A stretch of DNA of 64,000 nucleotides from Rallus limicola (taxonomy: Eukaryota > Chordata > Aves > Gruiformes > Rallidae), in the NCBI GenBank assembly GCA_022605955.1, contig JAKCOZ010000001.1, positions 36,289,146-36,353,145 of the forward strand, in the 5' to 3' direction. The notes beneath the pieces were generated by a model that made no database searches, was not told the origin of the DNA, and worked only from the letters and a program-made list of their open reading frames with translations. Positions 36,481 through 47,300 of the stretch are shown one piece after another; positions within the stretch are counted from its first letter, which is position 1, and each line of letters starts with the position of its first letter. Made by a program: the position numbers and the translations under genes.

Positions 36481-38089
36481 GAGAGACACTATTGATTAAT
36501 ATGGTAATATTGAGGGTGTAATTTAACTGCTTACACTGATAATTTAGCTGTTTGCACTGATTGTAAAAATCACAGCATGGGAGAGGAAACAAGTTGTATC
36601 TTATGAACAGACACATCTTTCCTCTCAGTCTACAGGAAAAAGGAAACAAGGAAACAGTCCAGGATTTCTGAAAATTAAGAAGTGTGATGGCAAAAGCATT
36701 ATAATACCATTTTTTGATGCTGCATTTGGGATGTTTCATTTTAATATAAAAATACTGTTCAGTAGCCTGAAAAAGGATAATTTCTTTTTTCCCTCTCCAG
36801 GGATACTTGTGTTACAGAGTCCAACAATTTCAGCCCATCCATTGTGTCTGCATGTAACCACAGGGTAGTTTCATCCCTGTTCAAATGTATATCTGTGAGA
36901 GTCTGCTGTATGTAATATTTTTTTTCAGTGAGCTATTGTTTCAAAGCTAAGGTAATTTTTTTTTCTTTGTTCTGCATAAAATATATACTAGTGACAAGTG
37001 TCATTTTCATTGTTTCTAAAATTGCTAGCAGAAATCCTAATATTAATAATTCTAATACTTGTTCTGCTTTAGACTCCCATCTCTCAGTCCTTTTCTGTTA
37101 CATAGTTTTATAATTCTAGACTTGACTAGAAACAAAATATACCACAGCCTCTTCATGATTCATATTCCAGAAGCACTGTATTGGTTGCAGTTTCTGTATA
37201 TTACTTCATAAAAAATACACTTTTTATGACCTGGGTCTCTTCTTGGAGCAAGTACTTCAGTGTCTCTGCATCATCCAAAAAGGTGATCTTTACTCAGTTT
37301 AAGTAAGAAAGCTTTCACCTGAATTGTGCAACATAGGAAAGCATGTGACTTTCAGTCATACTCCTTCTGTCTCTCTAGGCTTGGGCTGAATGCCCATGAA
37401 GGGTATTTATTGGTTATCATATTTAACATTACAGTCGTATCAGAGACTGTATTCCAAATACTGTTTCTCTGCTTGTTTTTCTTTCCTTTGTACCCCATGC
37501 CTTTCTAGGACTACAGTAGCTTGTGTTCATGTGTAAACTGGATTTCTACTCCTCAGAATATCTTCTGTTCCTGCCTAAAGAATGTGTAAATCTCATCAAA
37601 CTAATTGCAGATAGGCTAGGTCAGGACCCTGAAAGATGAACGCCAAGATTATTGGATACAATCCATAGCAACCCTGTAATGGTCTGATCAGGAGGGACAT
37701 GAAGTATGAAGATTAAAACTCCAGTCTCTAAATCCCTGGGCACTGTCCTGTTCATTAAGAAAGACACAGCATTGCCTGCTGGTTGCCATGAATAACCTAT
37801 CTTTTTCAGTGTGGTGTAGTCTTTTCCCTAAGACCTTGAAATGAAGTTGTACCGATACTTCTCTTAACCACCTCCTTTTCTTGGACTGCCTTTCATTTTA
37901 GGATTTCATACTTTTGAAATGAGACACTTCAGAGAAAATGTATTTAGCTACACTAATCTCATAAGTCACCTAAACACATGACTCTTGTCCTCGAGGACAC
38001 GCCTTAAAGGACATATTTTTGCACTTTTATGGATCTTTGGGCTAGAAGAGGTTATAACTAGTTGCACAACAGATTTTGTTGAGAAATCT
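36481..38089. other. Non-coding stretch
   Basis: No gene was recognised. The stretch holds a 2 x 21-bp tandem repeat at 36519-36560. The remainder is AT-rich unique sequence. Confidence 0.45.
36519..36560 (+). repeat. Two 21-bp tandem units
   Basis: TAATTTAACTGCTTACACTG(A) at 36519-36539 is followed directly by TAATTTAGCTGTTTGCACTG(A) at 36540-36560. The units differ at three positions. Confidence 0.85.
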
Positions 38090-38645
38090 GTGGCTGTGGC
38101 CTGGTTTCAGCAGAGTTTAGAGTTAATTTTCTTCCTAGCAGCTGGTACAGTGCTATGATTGGGATTTAGGATGAAAATAATGTTGATAACACACTGATGT
38201 CTTAATCACTGCCAAGCTGACAGGGGCTTCTCAGCTTCTCATGCTGTTCTGCCAACAAGAACACTGGCAGTGCCAAAGAAGCTGGTGGGTGCGACACACA
38301 GGCAGGGCATCTGACCCTAACTGACCAAAAGGATATTCCATAACGTGTAATGTCATGCTGCATATATAACTGGGGGAGTTTACCAGGAGGCAGTGTGGCT
38401 CAGGATCTAGCTGAGCATTGGCTCTGGGTGGTGAGGAACTGTGCTGTGCATCACTTGTTTTTTAGATCATCAACACCATCATCATCACTATCCATTTCTT
38501 TTCTGTCTTCTTAACCTGTCTTTATCTCAGCCCATGAGTTTTCGCCTTAATCTTTTTGATTCTCTCCCCCATCCCACTGTGTGTGGTGGGAGTGAGCAAA
38601 CGGCTATGCCATGGTTTTAACTACCAACCTGGTTAAACCACAACA
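38090..38645 (+). mobile_element. Solo LTR of an avian ERVL-like endogenous retrovirus
   Basis: I recognise this as a widespread avian LTR from its order of blocks: TGTGGCCTGGTTTCAGC near the start, GTTAATTTTCTTCCTAGCAG, AATAATGTTGATAACACACT, GGATATTCCATAACGTGTAA, a TATA-like CATATATAAC at 38361-38370, CATCACTTGTTTTTTAGATC, CTGTCTTTATCTCAGCCC, GATTCTCTCCCCCATCCCAC, and the end GGTTAAACCACAACA at 38631-38645. The orientation is plus. The exact 5' boundary is uncertain by several bases and I could not find a convincing target-site duplication. No retroviral internal sequence follows on either side, so it is a solo LTR left by recombination. The usual poly(A) signal block is degenerate. Confidence 0.88.
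38361..38370 (+). promoter_or_regulatory. TATA-like box of the solo LTR
   Basis: CATATATAAC lies about 270 bp into the LTR, at the position where this LTR type carries its core promoter. It follows the GGATATTCCATA block and precedes a G-rich initiator region. It may still drive plus-strand transcription, but nothing in the sequence shows activity. Confidence 0.5.
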
Positions 38646-38792
38646 GGGTGAGAAACTCATACACTACCAAGAGAGTGAAGAATTTAGCAGAAGACACAAA
38701 TACAGATGTGTGCTCCCAGACAAAGACAGAATGTCTGGAAATTCAACACAAGATATCAAATGTTCCCTTGAATAATAGACTTCATGGCTTCT
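38646..38792. other. Short spacer between LTR and CR1
   Basis: This is unique sequence with no retroviral primer-binding site or gag-like frame recognised, which supports the solo status of the preceding LTR. Confidence 0.5.
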
Positions 38793-39050
38793 CACAGAAT
38801 CACAGAATCATAAGGGTTGGAAGGGACCGCGAGAGATCATCAGGTCCAACCCCCCTGCCAAAGCAGCTCCCTAGCTCATATTGCATAGATAGGCATCCAG
38901 ACGGGTCTTGAATATCTCCAGAGAAGGAGACTCCACCACTCCTCTGGGCAGCCTGTCCCAGGGCTCTGTCACCCTCACTGTGTAAAAGTTCTTCTGCATG
39001 TTGGTGCGGAACTTCCTATGTTCCAACTTATATCACTTATTACTTGCTAT
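38793..39050 (-). mobile_element. CR1 LINE 3' end, 5'-truncated, minus orientation
   Basis: The plus strand begins with CACAGAATCACAGAATCATA followed by GGGTTGGAAGGGACC. This is the reverse complement of the CR1 3' tail, and the blocks TCATCAGGTCCAACCCCCCT, CTCCAGAGAAGGAGACTCCA and CTGGGCAGCCTGTCCCAGGG follow. About 255 bp remain. The TCACAGAATCACAGAATCAT tail preserves the short repeat that ends CR1. The reading frames of ORF2 are not intact. Confidence 0.95.
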
Positions 39051-41097
39051 TCAAGAAGAGTCCTGTTTTACTTGCTCAGAGATGTTTTTTTTCTCTAGGT
39101 ATGCATGCAGAGAGTGCCAGTGCCATTTTGTGAATCTGAGCAACACCAAACTATAGGCCAAGTGCTCTGCCATTTCTTTCTCTGTATGGGTGGTGCACAT
39201 TTTCGGTCGGACTTCTGTCATGCTGTATACTCCAGTATGAAACCATGAAACTGACGGTGACGTTTCATTCCTAGAGTAGCGGGCCTTTTCCTAATGTGTG
39301 TGTCTAGCCAAGCACATCAGGAAAAAAAGCCTTCGTTTTGTTATGTTGGGTTTTTTTATAAAGGGAATAATTAATTACAAAGATGACCAAGATACACTGG
39401 GAAAGCAAAAAGAAAAACAAAACAAGGTTTTAATTTTTGAAAGAAAACATACTCTTGTTGTCAGATTCCAGCTGGTTTTGAAGCCTGTTGAGTAGTTACA
39501 CATATGAGAATAATTCCACTTTATATATATAGTCCTTTAGGACTGCAGATACTCTCCAGTTTGTCCAATTGACTAAATTTTCCTCTGAACCACCAGACTG
39601 TTGGCTCCTTGTCTCTGTTGAATCATTCTGACAGAGTTACATGTCTGCTCAGCAAAGAAGTACATAATGTCAGCTATGAAAATTTATGTAGAAAATCACT
39701 ACATGTTTCTCATTAATGATTTTCCTGCATTTGTAATTGCACAACAGTTGTAGATGCTGGTGAGGCCTCTTCCTGTGTCGAACAGGGTCTCCAATGTATG
39801 TGGGGTTTTGAAATATTTGTCATGAAACCCTCAGAGGGAAAAAGCAACATAGAAAAAAACCTATTTATTGCTAATTTTATGATATTAATATTTTTATCAC
39901 ATTTTTTCCAACCTCCCTTCACTCTGTGACATTTTGATAATTCTGTTTTGTGTTCTGTTACCTGTTGGTTATCTTGTTACCTGTTGTGCTTGGGTGGTTT
40001 TACCTTTGATGGATTGATTTGAAACTTGCCCACATCTACCAGTAAGGTTAAAGAGCACCAGCAGTGCCACAAGAAAGCAGGGAGCAATGCTGGTGCTGGA
40101 AGAATTGGGGAGTGTCCTGCACAGCATTCTTCATGCTTCCGAGCAGTATTCTCTTGACCTTCAATTTAACTTTGAGACAGCCACTCTTGCTCAATAACTG
40201 ATTGCTCAATCACTTTACCCAAATGGTCACATCTTCAGGAAACAAGATACGGACACAAAAAGGAATGGTTTAGGATGACTTCAAAGCCTCTTGTGCTTGC
40301 ATGGTTCCTTTATGTTTGGAAAAGCTGAAGAAACAGTTTCTGGAAGGCCTTGCATGTGAGGGCTTTTAAGCTAGAAAGTGAGTAGCCACAAATTCTTTGG
40401 ATGCCTTCCTGGGCAGGGAAGTTGAGAGGCACTTAAAGCACTGTTTGCTCCAGCTATGATATGCAGATCGCAGGAGCACCTAGTGTCTGAGTCTGTTGTT
40501 TCCTCAGTGGGATTGCAAGTCTGCTGTGACTGTGTCTGCATCAGGGACCTTACTTTAGTGCTTTCATTAGAACTTTCAGTGTGCAATTGAAAATGTTTTG
40601 TGGTTCCACAGATGAAAAGGGAAGCATGTTCCTTAAGGCATATTCCACAGACATGTGTGGTCACCTGCACTTCCGTGTAAAATAGGTGTAGAGCAGCTTT
40701 GTCAGACTACAGTTAATAATGCATGCACCAAGTCCTCTAACTGAGATACTGCCTATCTGTGTGTGTGATGTCAGCTCACAGTTCAGGCTTCAGCATGCTG
40801 CTTGTGTCCAGAGGAGTATGAGAGTAGGTGATCCTGAGTCAGATCCTGATATCCTGTGTTTGTAAGTGCCCACTCCAGGTGAGATGATAGCACACAATAA
40901 AAACTTAAGATCTTTCCCTTTTACATTGTCCTAGCAATGTAAGGCTCAAGGACGCTTTCTGTTCTAAAGCTTGAAATACTTTCATTCTAATCTGTGAATT
41001 TATACGTTTATTTTTTAAAAACATGTAAAGTTTTGGGCTTTCTTCCTTGCCTATTCTGTCAAAATGAGTACTTTATTTCTTTTTTGAATGTACTTAG
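39051..41097. other. Non-coding stretch, probably intronic
   Basis: No gene or transposon was recognised. A 99-codon minus-strand frame at 40371-40670 has no identifiable domain. Confidence 0.45.
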
Positions 41098-41209
41098 GTC
41101 CTGTTTCCAGGCATTCAATCTTGTTAAACTTCAAAGAAAATTAAGAGAGAACAATGTCAACATTCCTATCACGGGATCAGACTTCTCAGATCCTGCTAAT
41201 GCTCTTTGA
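41098..41209 (+). CDS. Candidate last coding exon of an unidentified gene
   Basis: An acceptor (CTTTATTTCTTTTTTGAATG then TACTTAG, AG at 41096-41097) is followed by one base completing a codon, then an open run ending in TGA at 41207-41209. The encoded C-terminus includes KLQRKLRENNVNIPITGSDF and SDPANAL: hydrophilic, with well-mixed residues, and more protein-like than other open frames here. Incoming phase 2 agrees with the candidates at 144 and 10191. A second acceptor, CTGTTTCCAG (AG at 41109-41110), would start the exon at 41111 in phase 0. An ATTAAA signal follows 94 bp after the stop. I do not recognise the protein, and chance is not excluded. Confidence 0.35.
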
Positions 41210-41302
41210 CTGTGCTTCAGAAGCTGGAGATCAACTTCTTCAGCAGCTGAAACCTGGCAGATTTAAACTAGATTTATAATATTATTTAGTTAGAGTGAAA
41301 TC

Positions 41303-41308
41303 ATTAAA
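41303..41308 (+). terminator. Candidate poly(A) signal ATTAAA
   Basis: ATTAAA is followed by a GT-rich stretch (GTTCTGTGTTGTAATTATGA from 41309), the arrangement expected of a cleavage and polyadenylation site. It would end the transcript carrying the candidate exon at 41098-41209. Confidence 0.35.
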
Positions 41309-41331
41309 GTTCTGTGTTGTAATTATGAGTG

Positions 41332-44300
41332 ATTTCACGTACCAGCAAATCTCTGCACTAAAGCTTGCAGGACGTGACTATGTAGGTGCCTCCCTCTAGG
41401 TGCCTTCTCTCTCTCATTATTTTCAGGATCTTGTCTGTTATTTAGTCTGACTCTTAGAGATGGGATGTGTATAAATTGCTCTTTCAAGCAGACAAATTTT
41501 GTTTCTGTAACCAGCTGGGAAATATCCCAGTGACAGCTCTTTGTTTATATTCTACACGTATGCCAAAACACACAAATACCTTTTCCCTGATCAATGTTTT
41601 GCTGTACGGTATTGCATTTTTAAAAACCCTATGATACTGTATACAAGTCTTAGATAGATCAGTACAGATCTGTAAACTGAGTATCACTGATTAAGATTTG
41701 ACAGGTAAGGCTGTTTCTTCCTTACTTAGTTGAAGTTGGTTTTTCTGGTGACTAAACAAGGAGTTATAATAGGGACTTGAAACAGTTTGGTTCCTCAGAC
41801 AAACTGTCTTTAAAAGTAATAACTCAGATTTATTTCAGTGAAATTAAATTCTCCATAAGAAAAAGTTTGAAGGTATGGTTAAAGCTCATTAGTGCTGCGC
41901 AGCTAATGGACAATTGTCTGTAATTTTATTCTGGAAATTTTCTGAAGACTGATGTTCCTGGCTGCCTTGGAAGCTTAGGAAGGAGAGTTTGTCTCAGACA
42001 TTGCTCACAAGCATCCAATTGGAAAAATCACCTAAGTTGGTTTGTTCTGAGTAAAAAGGAAAAAACCCAGCCTCATACAAGAGTTAATTTTAGTACCATT
42101 TACTTCTCTGTGCACACTTCATGTTTAGATGCCATTTGTAAATATCTTATTATCATTTGTTAAATTTTATGACAATTTCTACCATGCCTGATGACTGTAA
42201 TTCATGCATTAAACATGCACACGTATTTTAACAATATTTGCATCTTATAATATGCTTTGTAACGACTTGTCATAGACTCATCGGTTAAACATTTATTTTA
42301 CAAATGCAGTTTGTAATATGCTATGGTAATAAACTATAAAAAAGTTGTCCTACCTTGTAATATTTTCAGATGAATGAATAATGCATAACAAATTCTACCG
42401 TCAGTTAAAACATGACCTCTATTTTGATGAAATCTGATACATTATCTGGATTTATGGTGATCACTGAGTTGTGTGAGGTGCTGTCAGTCTGCTTTCTGAT
42501 TAATTTTCATACTTGATAAATTCGAATTAATCTGTAAATATTTACAAAATAATCATGGTTTAATTTTTTCTATTTTATTTTATCCACCTGATTCATTCAA
42601 ACCAAATGTAACAACCCCCCATCATGCTGTGAGCTAATTTTCATTCAAATCATTTCTGGAAATTCAATTCACTTCTGAAATTGATTATCCAAATGGTGAT
42701 TATTCCCTTGCTGTCTGCCTAAGTTTATCATATGTATCTCTGAAGAGGCCTGTGCTACTGTCACATCTCATCTCATGAGCTGTGTAAAGGTGAAGGGTAT
42801 TTAATATCAGGAAAGTTTACACTGAGCTACTACACAATAACAACATGGGGTTACTATTTATTATTTTTAATTTTGGCTACATCTGATTATATCTAATTTT
42901 TTAATTTAGAGAAATTTATTCAGAAATTTTGCTTGAGTAGCCCTAACCATGAGAGTCAACTTGCAGACTGACTTCCTGAAACATCATACTGACTGTTTTC
43001 AATAGCTTGTTGGGGTTTTCTTTAACGTGATTTGCTGGTGGATTTCTCTGTGTGTGCATGAGCACATGTGCAGACTGTAACATTTCCCTTCATTTTATTT
43101 CACAACAAGAGTTTTTCTTTAGAACTGAAGGGAAGCTGAGGGTTGGTTGGTAGGATACAGAGTATTGCGGGGTAGTCCATACACCTGTTGATAGAATGAA
43201 ATGATCGAGGATTTCATCAGTGTCCTTTCTTTGCTACCCATACCTGGATGAAAACAGATGTGGGTGGTGGTTTTACATTTGCTGTTCACCTGGAGTAAGT
43301 TTTAGGGCATCACATCTATCTGTTGCAGCCTGAATGTGTGAAGTCACTACAGAGTAGTTTGGTTTTACATCTTTTTAACAGAAATACAAATGACTACTTC
43401 AGGTGCTTACTAAGGGGAAATCAACATTAGATAATTGGTCTCTTGGAAGGGGGCTTTATTTCAGCAGACAATACATGGTTACATGTCGTCTCTACCATTC
43501 ACCTTAATACTCCAGGCACAAGAGCCTTTCGTCACCATTCATAGCAAAGGTACATTTAGTCAGCACACTTTTAAGAGACAGATTATCCAATCTGATTTAG
43601 ACATCTAATTAGGATTTAATGAATTGTGCCATAGAAATGCCTGGTTTTCTCCTTCCATTATACAGGTAACCACAGACAACTCAAATATCGGTATCTATGG
43701 CGTAGACTTTCTGTATTTGGTAGAGCGATATCCCCCCATTCCCACTTCTATTTTTCCTTTTTTTTACCCCTTCTAAATAAATTACTGCTTATGAAAAGAA
43801 CCAATAGAGCTTTACCTCTTGCATATTAGACTACATTTTACAAAGTCAAACACACTCTATTTAAATTGCATAAATTCTGTTATGGAAGTTTGTCTTCTCA
43901 TAGAGAGAATAATGAATTCTGTTTCAGTTTGCTATTATTTTTTTATTGTTAGTGTTTCTCATCAGGTGAAAGCAAGCAACTAGTTCCAGTTGGGATATGG
44001 TGTTTTTATGGTGTGGTATCTATCCTATACTTTGGGACTAGGATTCTACAACCTTCTTCTACAACCATTCAAAAAGCTTCAGGCTAGTCATCTAACTACT
44101 GAAATAGGTTTGATAAAGGTGAATTAGTCTCCTATCATAAATATTTTCACCATCGCTTCCCTCATTCTTTTAAGCTGATCTAATAATTTGAACAACATTT
44201 GCTGCCTTTTTCTATTAAAGTTCTAAAATAGAGCAGTCATTTTTTTTTGTATGAAAATTGACCCAGTGGTCATTTTTGTTAGATTGATGTTGTCATCTTT

Positions 44301-47300
44301 ATTCATCTTTCAAATGATGAGTTTGATTGCCTTGTTTTGTAGGATTATGTTGACTTCAAGAGTTAATTTCTAATGTGTAACAGTTTCAGTGTATTTCTTG
44401 GATATATCAAAATGATGCAGTATCCTGGTAGTTTGTTAGTTCTCATCTGCTGCATACTCATCTACTATAAATCATGGTATGATTGCACAAAAAATGCAGT
44501 GAACATCTGTATTATGTGATGGAAATGTGTTTTCTTAAGCTTGCTTGGAAAGCACAGAGATTCTACCTTTTGCTGTATTTCTTGGCAACTAGTCATTCTT
44601 TCACATGTATCAAATATATTTGAGATACGTGCTTTTGTTGTCACTTGTCTGCTTCAGGATTTCTGTAGTTCAGATTCATTGAATTCCCTCTCCTCTTTGG
44701 ATTGTCTTTTCTTCCGTTCAGATACAGAAGAACCCCTAAGACACGTTCTAGAAAGTTGGGGTTGCACATTACACGTGTCTGTTTGTACATGCACATGCAG
44801 AGGTGTACAATTACATAGGTAGAGATCATATGCAGTGCTAGGACTGATGATAAACTGCAGGGTTCTTCGTCTTACACTTTCTCAACTGAACTGTACTAGT
44901 CTCTCTCTTTATGTCATTAAAAATCTCTGCTGTTAACACTAAAAATCATTTTCCAAGGTAGTATTTTCTGTTTTCTCCAGATTTATTTTTTATTCCTTTT
45001 GCATGTTAGATGTTTTCCCAAAAGACAGTGACTTGTGGGCCAGAAGAGAGAATGTTTGATCCAAAATTAGTGATAAATTCCATATCTTGCCCCTTACTGA
45101 AGCCAATGTTAGGGTCTGTATATCACAGGGTGAAAGGAGATTCCAGCTGCCTAGTAGATCACACACTTGATTTAAGCCCTGGGAGGTTAGGCATAATAGA
45201 TTTTCCAACTACAGTATTAATATACAAACAAGAATATTGATTTTAAAGTAATTTTGGTATTTCTAAGGTGGAAAAGTTTCCAGACTCCCTCAGAGGTACA
45301 TAATTAAAAAAATACCTTTATAGAAAGGAGAAAAAAGTTCCGTGGTGCATTTTAATACACTTCTGAAGACTTTTAAGCTAGATTTTCTTTTGTATAATTC
45401 ACATTTCCTACATATATGATGATGTGATGTTGTATAAAGGTTTTATTCTACTTTTTTTGGGGAGAATCTGCATAAATCACGTGTGGTTTCACCATTTGTG
45501 AATAACGTGGCAACTCCAAACTCATGCTAATGAAACCATCATACTATCATATCATGTACTTTATATAACATACATACACACTTATAACGAGGTAGAAGAT
45601 AATACTGAAAATCTCTTCTCTCCAGGTTTGAAAAATGACCAAAAAAGTAGAGGTCACTTTTCATGTCTTGGGAAAAGTAGATCAAGAAATTAAAACTCCA
45701 ATCAATACCTATAACCTTAAAATGTATTTTAATGTGCTGCAGCTTCAGTTACCTTCAGCTGAAGCTTCTCTATTTTAGCTTACAGGGTCTTGTGACCTCA
45801 GCCCATAGCAGAGTTTCAACAGTAATAGCGACAGCCATCTTGGATAAATGTAAGTGAAATTTTTCCTCATTTCTATAGTTTCTGTCCCTCACATTCACTT
45901 TCAGAGTTTCGTTTTTCACTCAGGACGTAGACAGTATTCTGACATCACTTCTGCTCTGTACCAGGTAGCATGATTGACACAAAGGAGGAGTAAAGCAACT
46001 AAGTGGGACTTCTTGCATTTTTAATGTCACTGTATCAGACTCATCCTGTGCTTTTGAAATGCCAGTATGATGGCCATGCAAACTCTTATTTTACCTACAG
46101 ATAGCTTGATGGCAGTTTTCATTCTCAACCACAATTAATCTGCAGAGAGAAATAGTACAAAAAATCTTTCGCCATATAAACTTTTTTTAACTAACGCTAA
46201 GGATGGAATCTAGGAGAATTCAGAAAATATTTTTCTAAGAAGAATTTTGTTTTTTCAGTCAGCCTTACCATTTCAGTTCTGCTTCAGGTTAGACTATAGC
46301 AATCCATTCCCAAACTTAGCTTGTGCATTTACTTTCTGTTGTATATCTCTGGGGCTCAAGCTGGAAAACGATACACTTCATATGAAAAGCCTGTGAAACA
46401 ACATCCAGAAATATGAGAGAAAGAAAGGTATCTGCCCACTATTGGTTTCTGACGAATACCAAATATAGCAGATGCTGTTATTTTCAACAACTGTCACGTT
46501 GTTGTAATGGTGGCTACTCTATGATCCTGATGCGAACAAAAGAAAGTAGATATACAGTTACACTTTCATAAAATCTTGTCCTATATGCTGATAGTCTTAA
46601 GAATCTGGCATTTAGTAATAATATACAAAAGACACCTGGACTTAATATCTGCTTGGAATTTAGTCCAGGTTTGGCCTTTGTCTGAACTCACCATTTGTAA
46701 GCAAGGTGGCATCCTTGATCTGTTAAATCACCGTGCCACCCTTCCATCTTCTATTTGTTCATATACATAAATATGTGTGCTACATAGTGACAAACTCAAA
46801 GGTCCAAGCTTTTATTTACACATATAGGCCATAGCGCTGCAGCTACAACAGTACCTTTTTTCTAAGACCTTGGGTAGCCAAGCACACAATTGTTCAAATG
46901 CAGCCTGTTCTCTTCAGGTGGTTTCATAGGATGTATCCGTCACGAACGGTATGAAATGAAAGGCAGTAGTTAAGGCTAAAACTAGCAGGACTGAAACTGC
47001 CCCCATCCATCTGTCTTACAAATATGTCAAAGGTAAGAAGCTGTCTTGGTGTTTTACCTGTAGTCAGCTTAAAAAGTCATTAGAATTCAGGTCTTGTTGC
47101 AACTATACAGTCGTATCAATATCACCGTAATGGCTGTGAGACCAAATCATATATAGCAAGGTCTAGAAGCTGTGAGATTAGAACGTGTATTGAAACCAGG
47201 TTGTGATTATCTTGGAATTTCTGTATGGCTCAAACTTTGCTATGCCATGTAGGTGGGAGGGTGGGCATTGTTATCAGCTACAAACAGACAGCAAGTAGTA

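Noticed and set aside
36368..36739. 123-codon minus-strand frame
   Set aside because: It overlaps in part the antisense strand of a decayed CR1 reverse-transcriptase relic and a tandem repeat, so it is a shadow frame.
44722..44818. Exon-like segment after TTCTTCCGTTCAG
   Set aside because: It is open in one frame but Cys- and Thr-rich from CA/TG repeats, and it lies beyond the candidate gene end with a weak donor.
46918..47030. Segment before a good donor AAAG|GTAAGA, with a peptide start resembling a laminin-G motif (GGFIGCIR)
   Set aside because: All three frames contain stops before the donor, so it cannot be a coding exon as it stands. The short motif match is likely chance.
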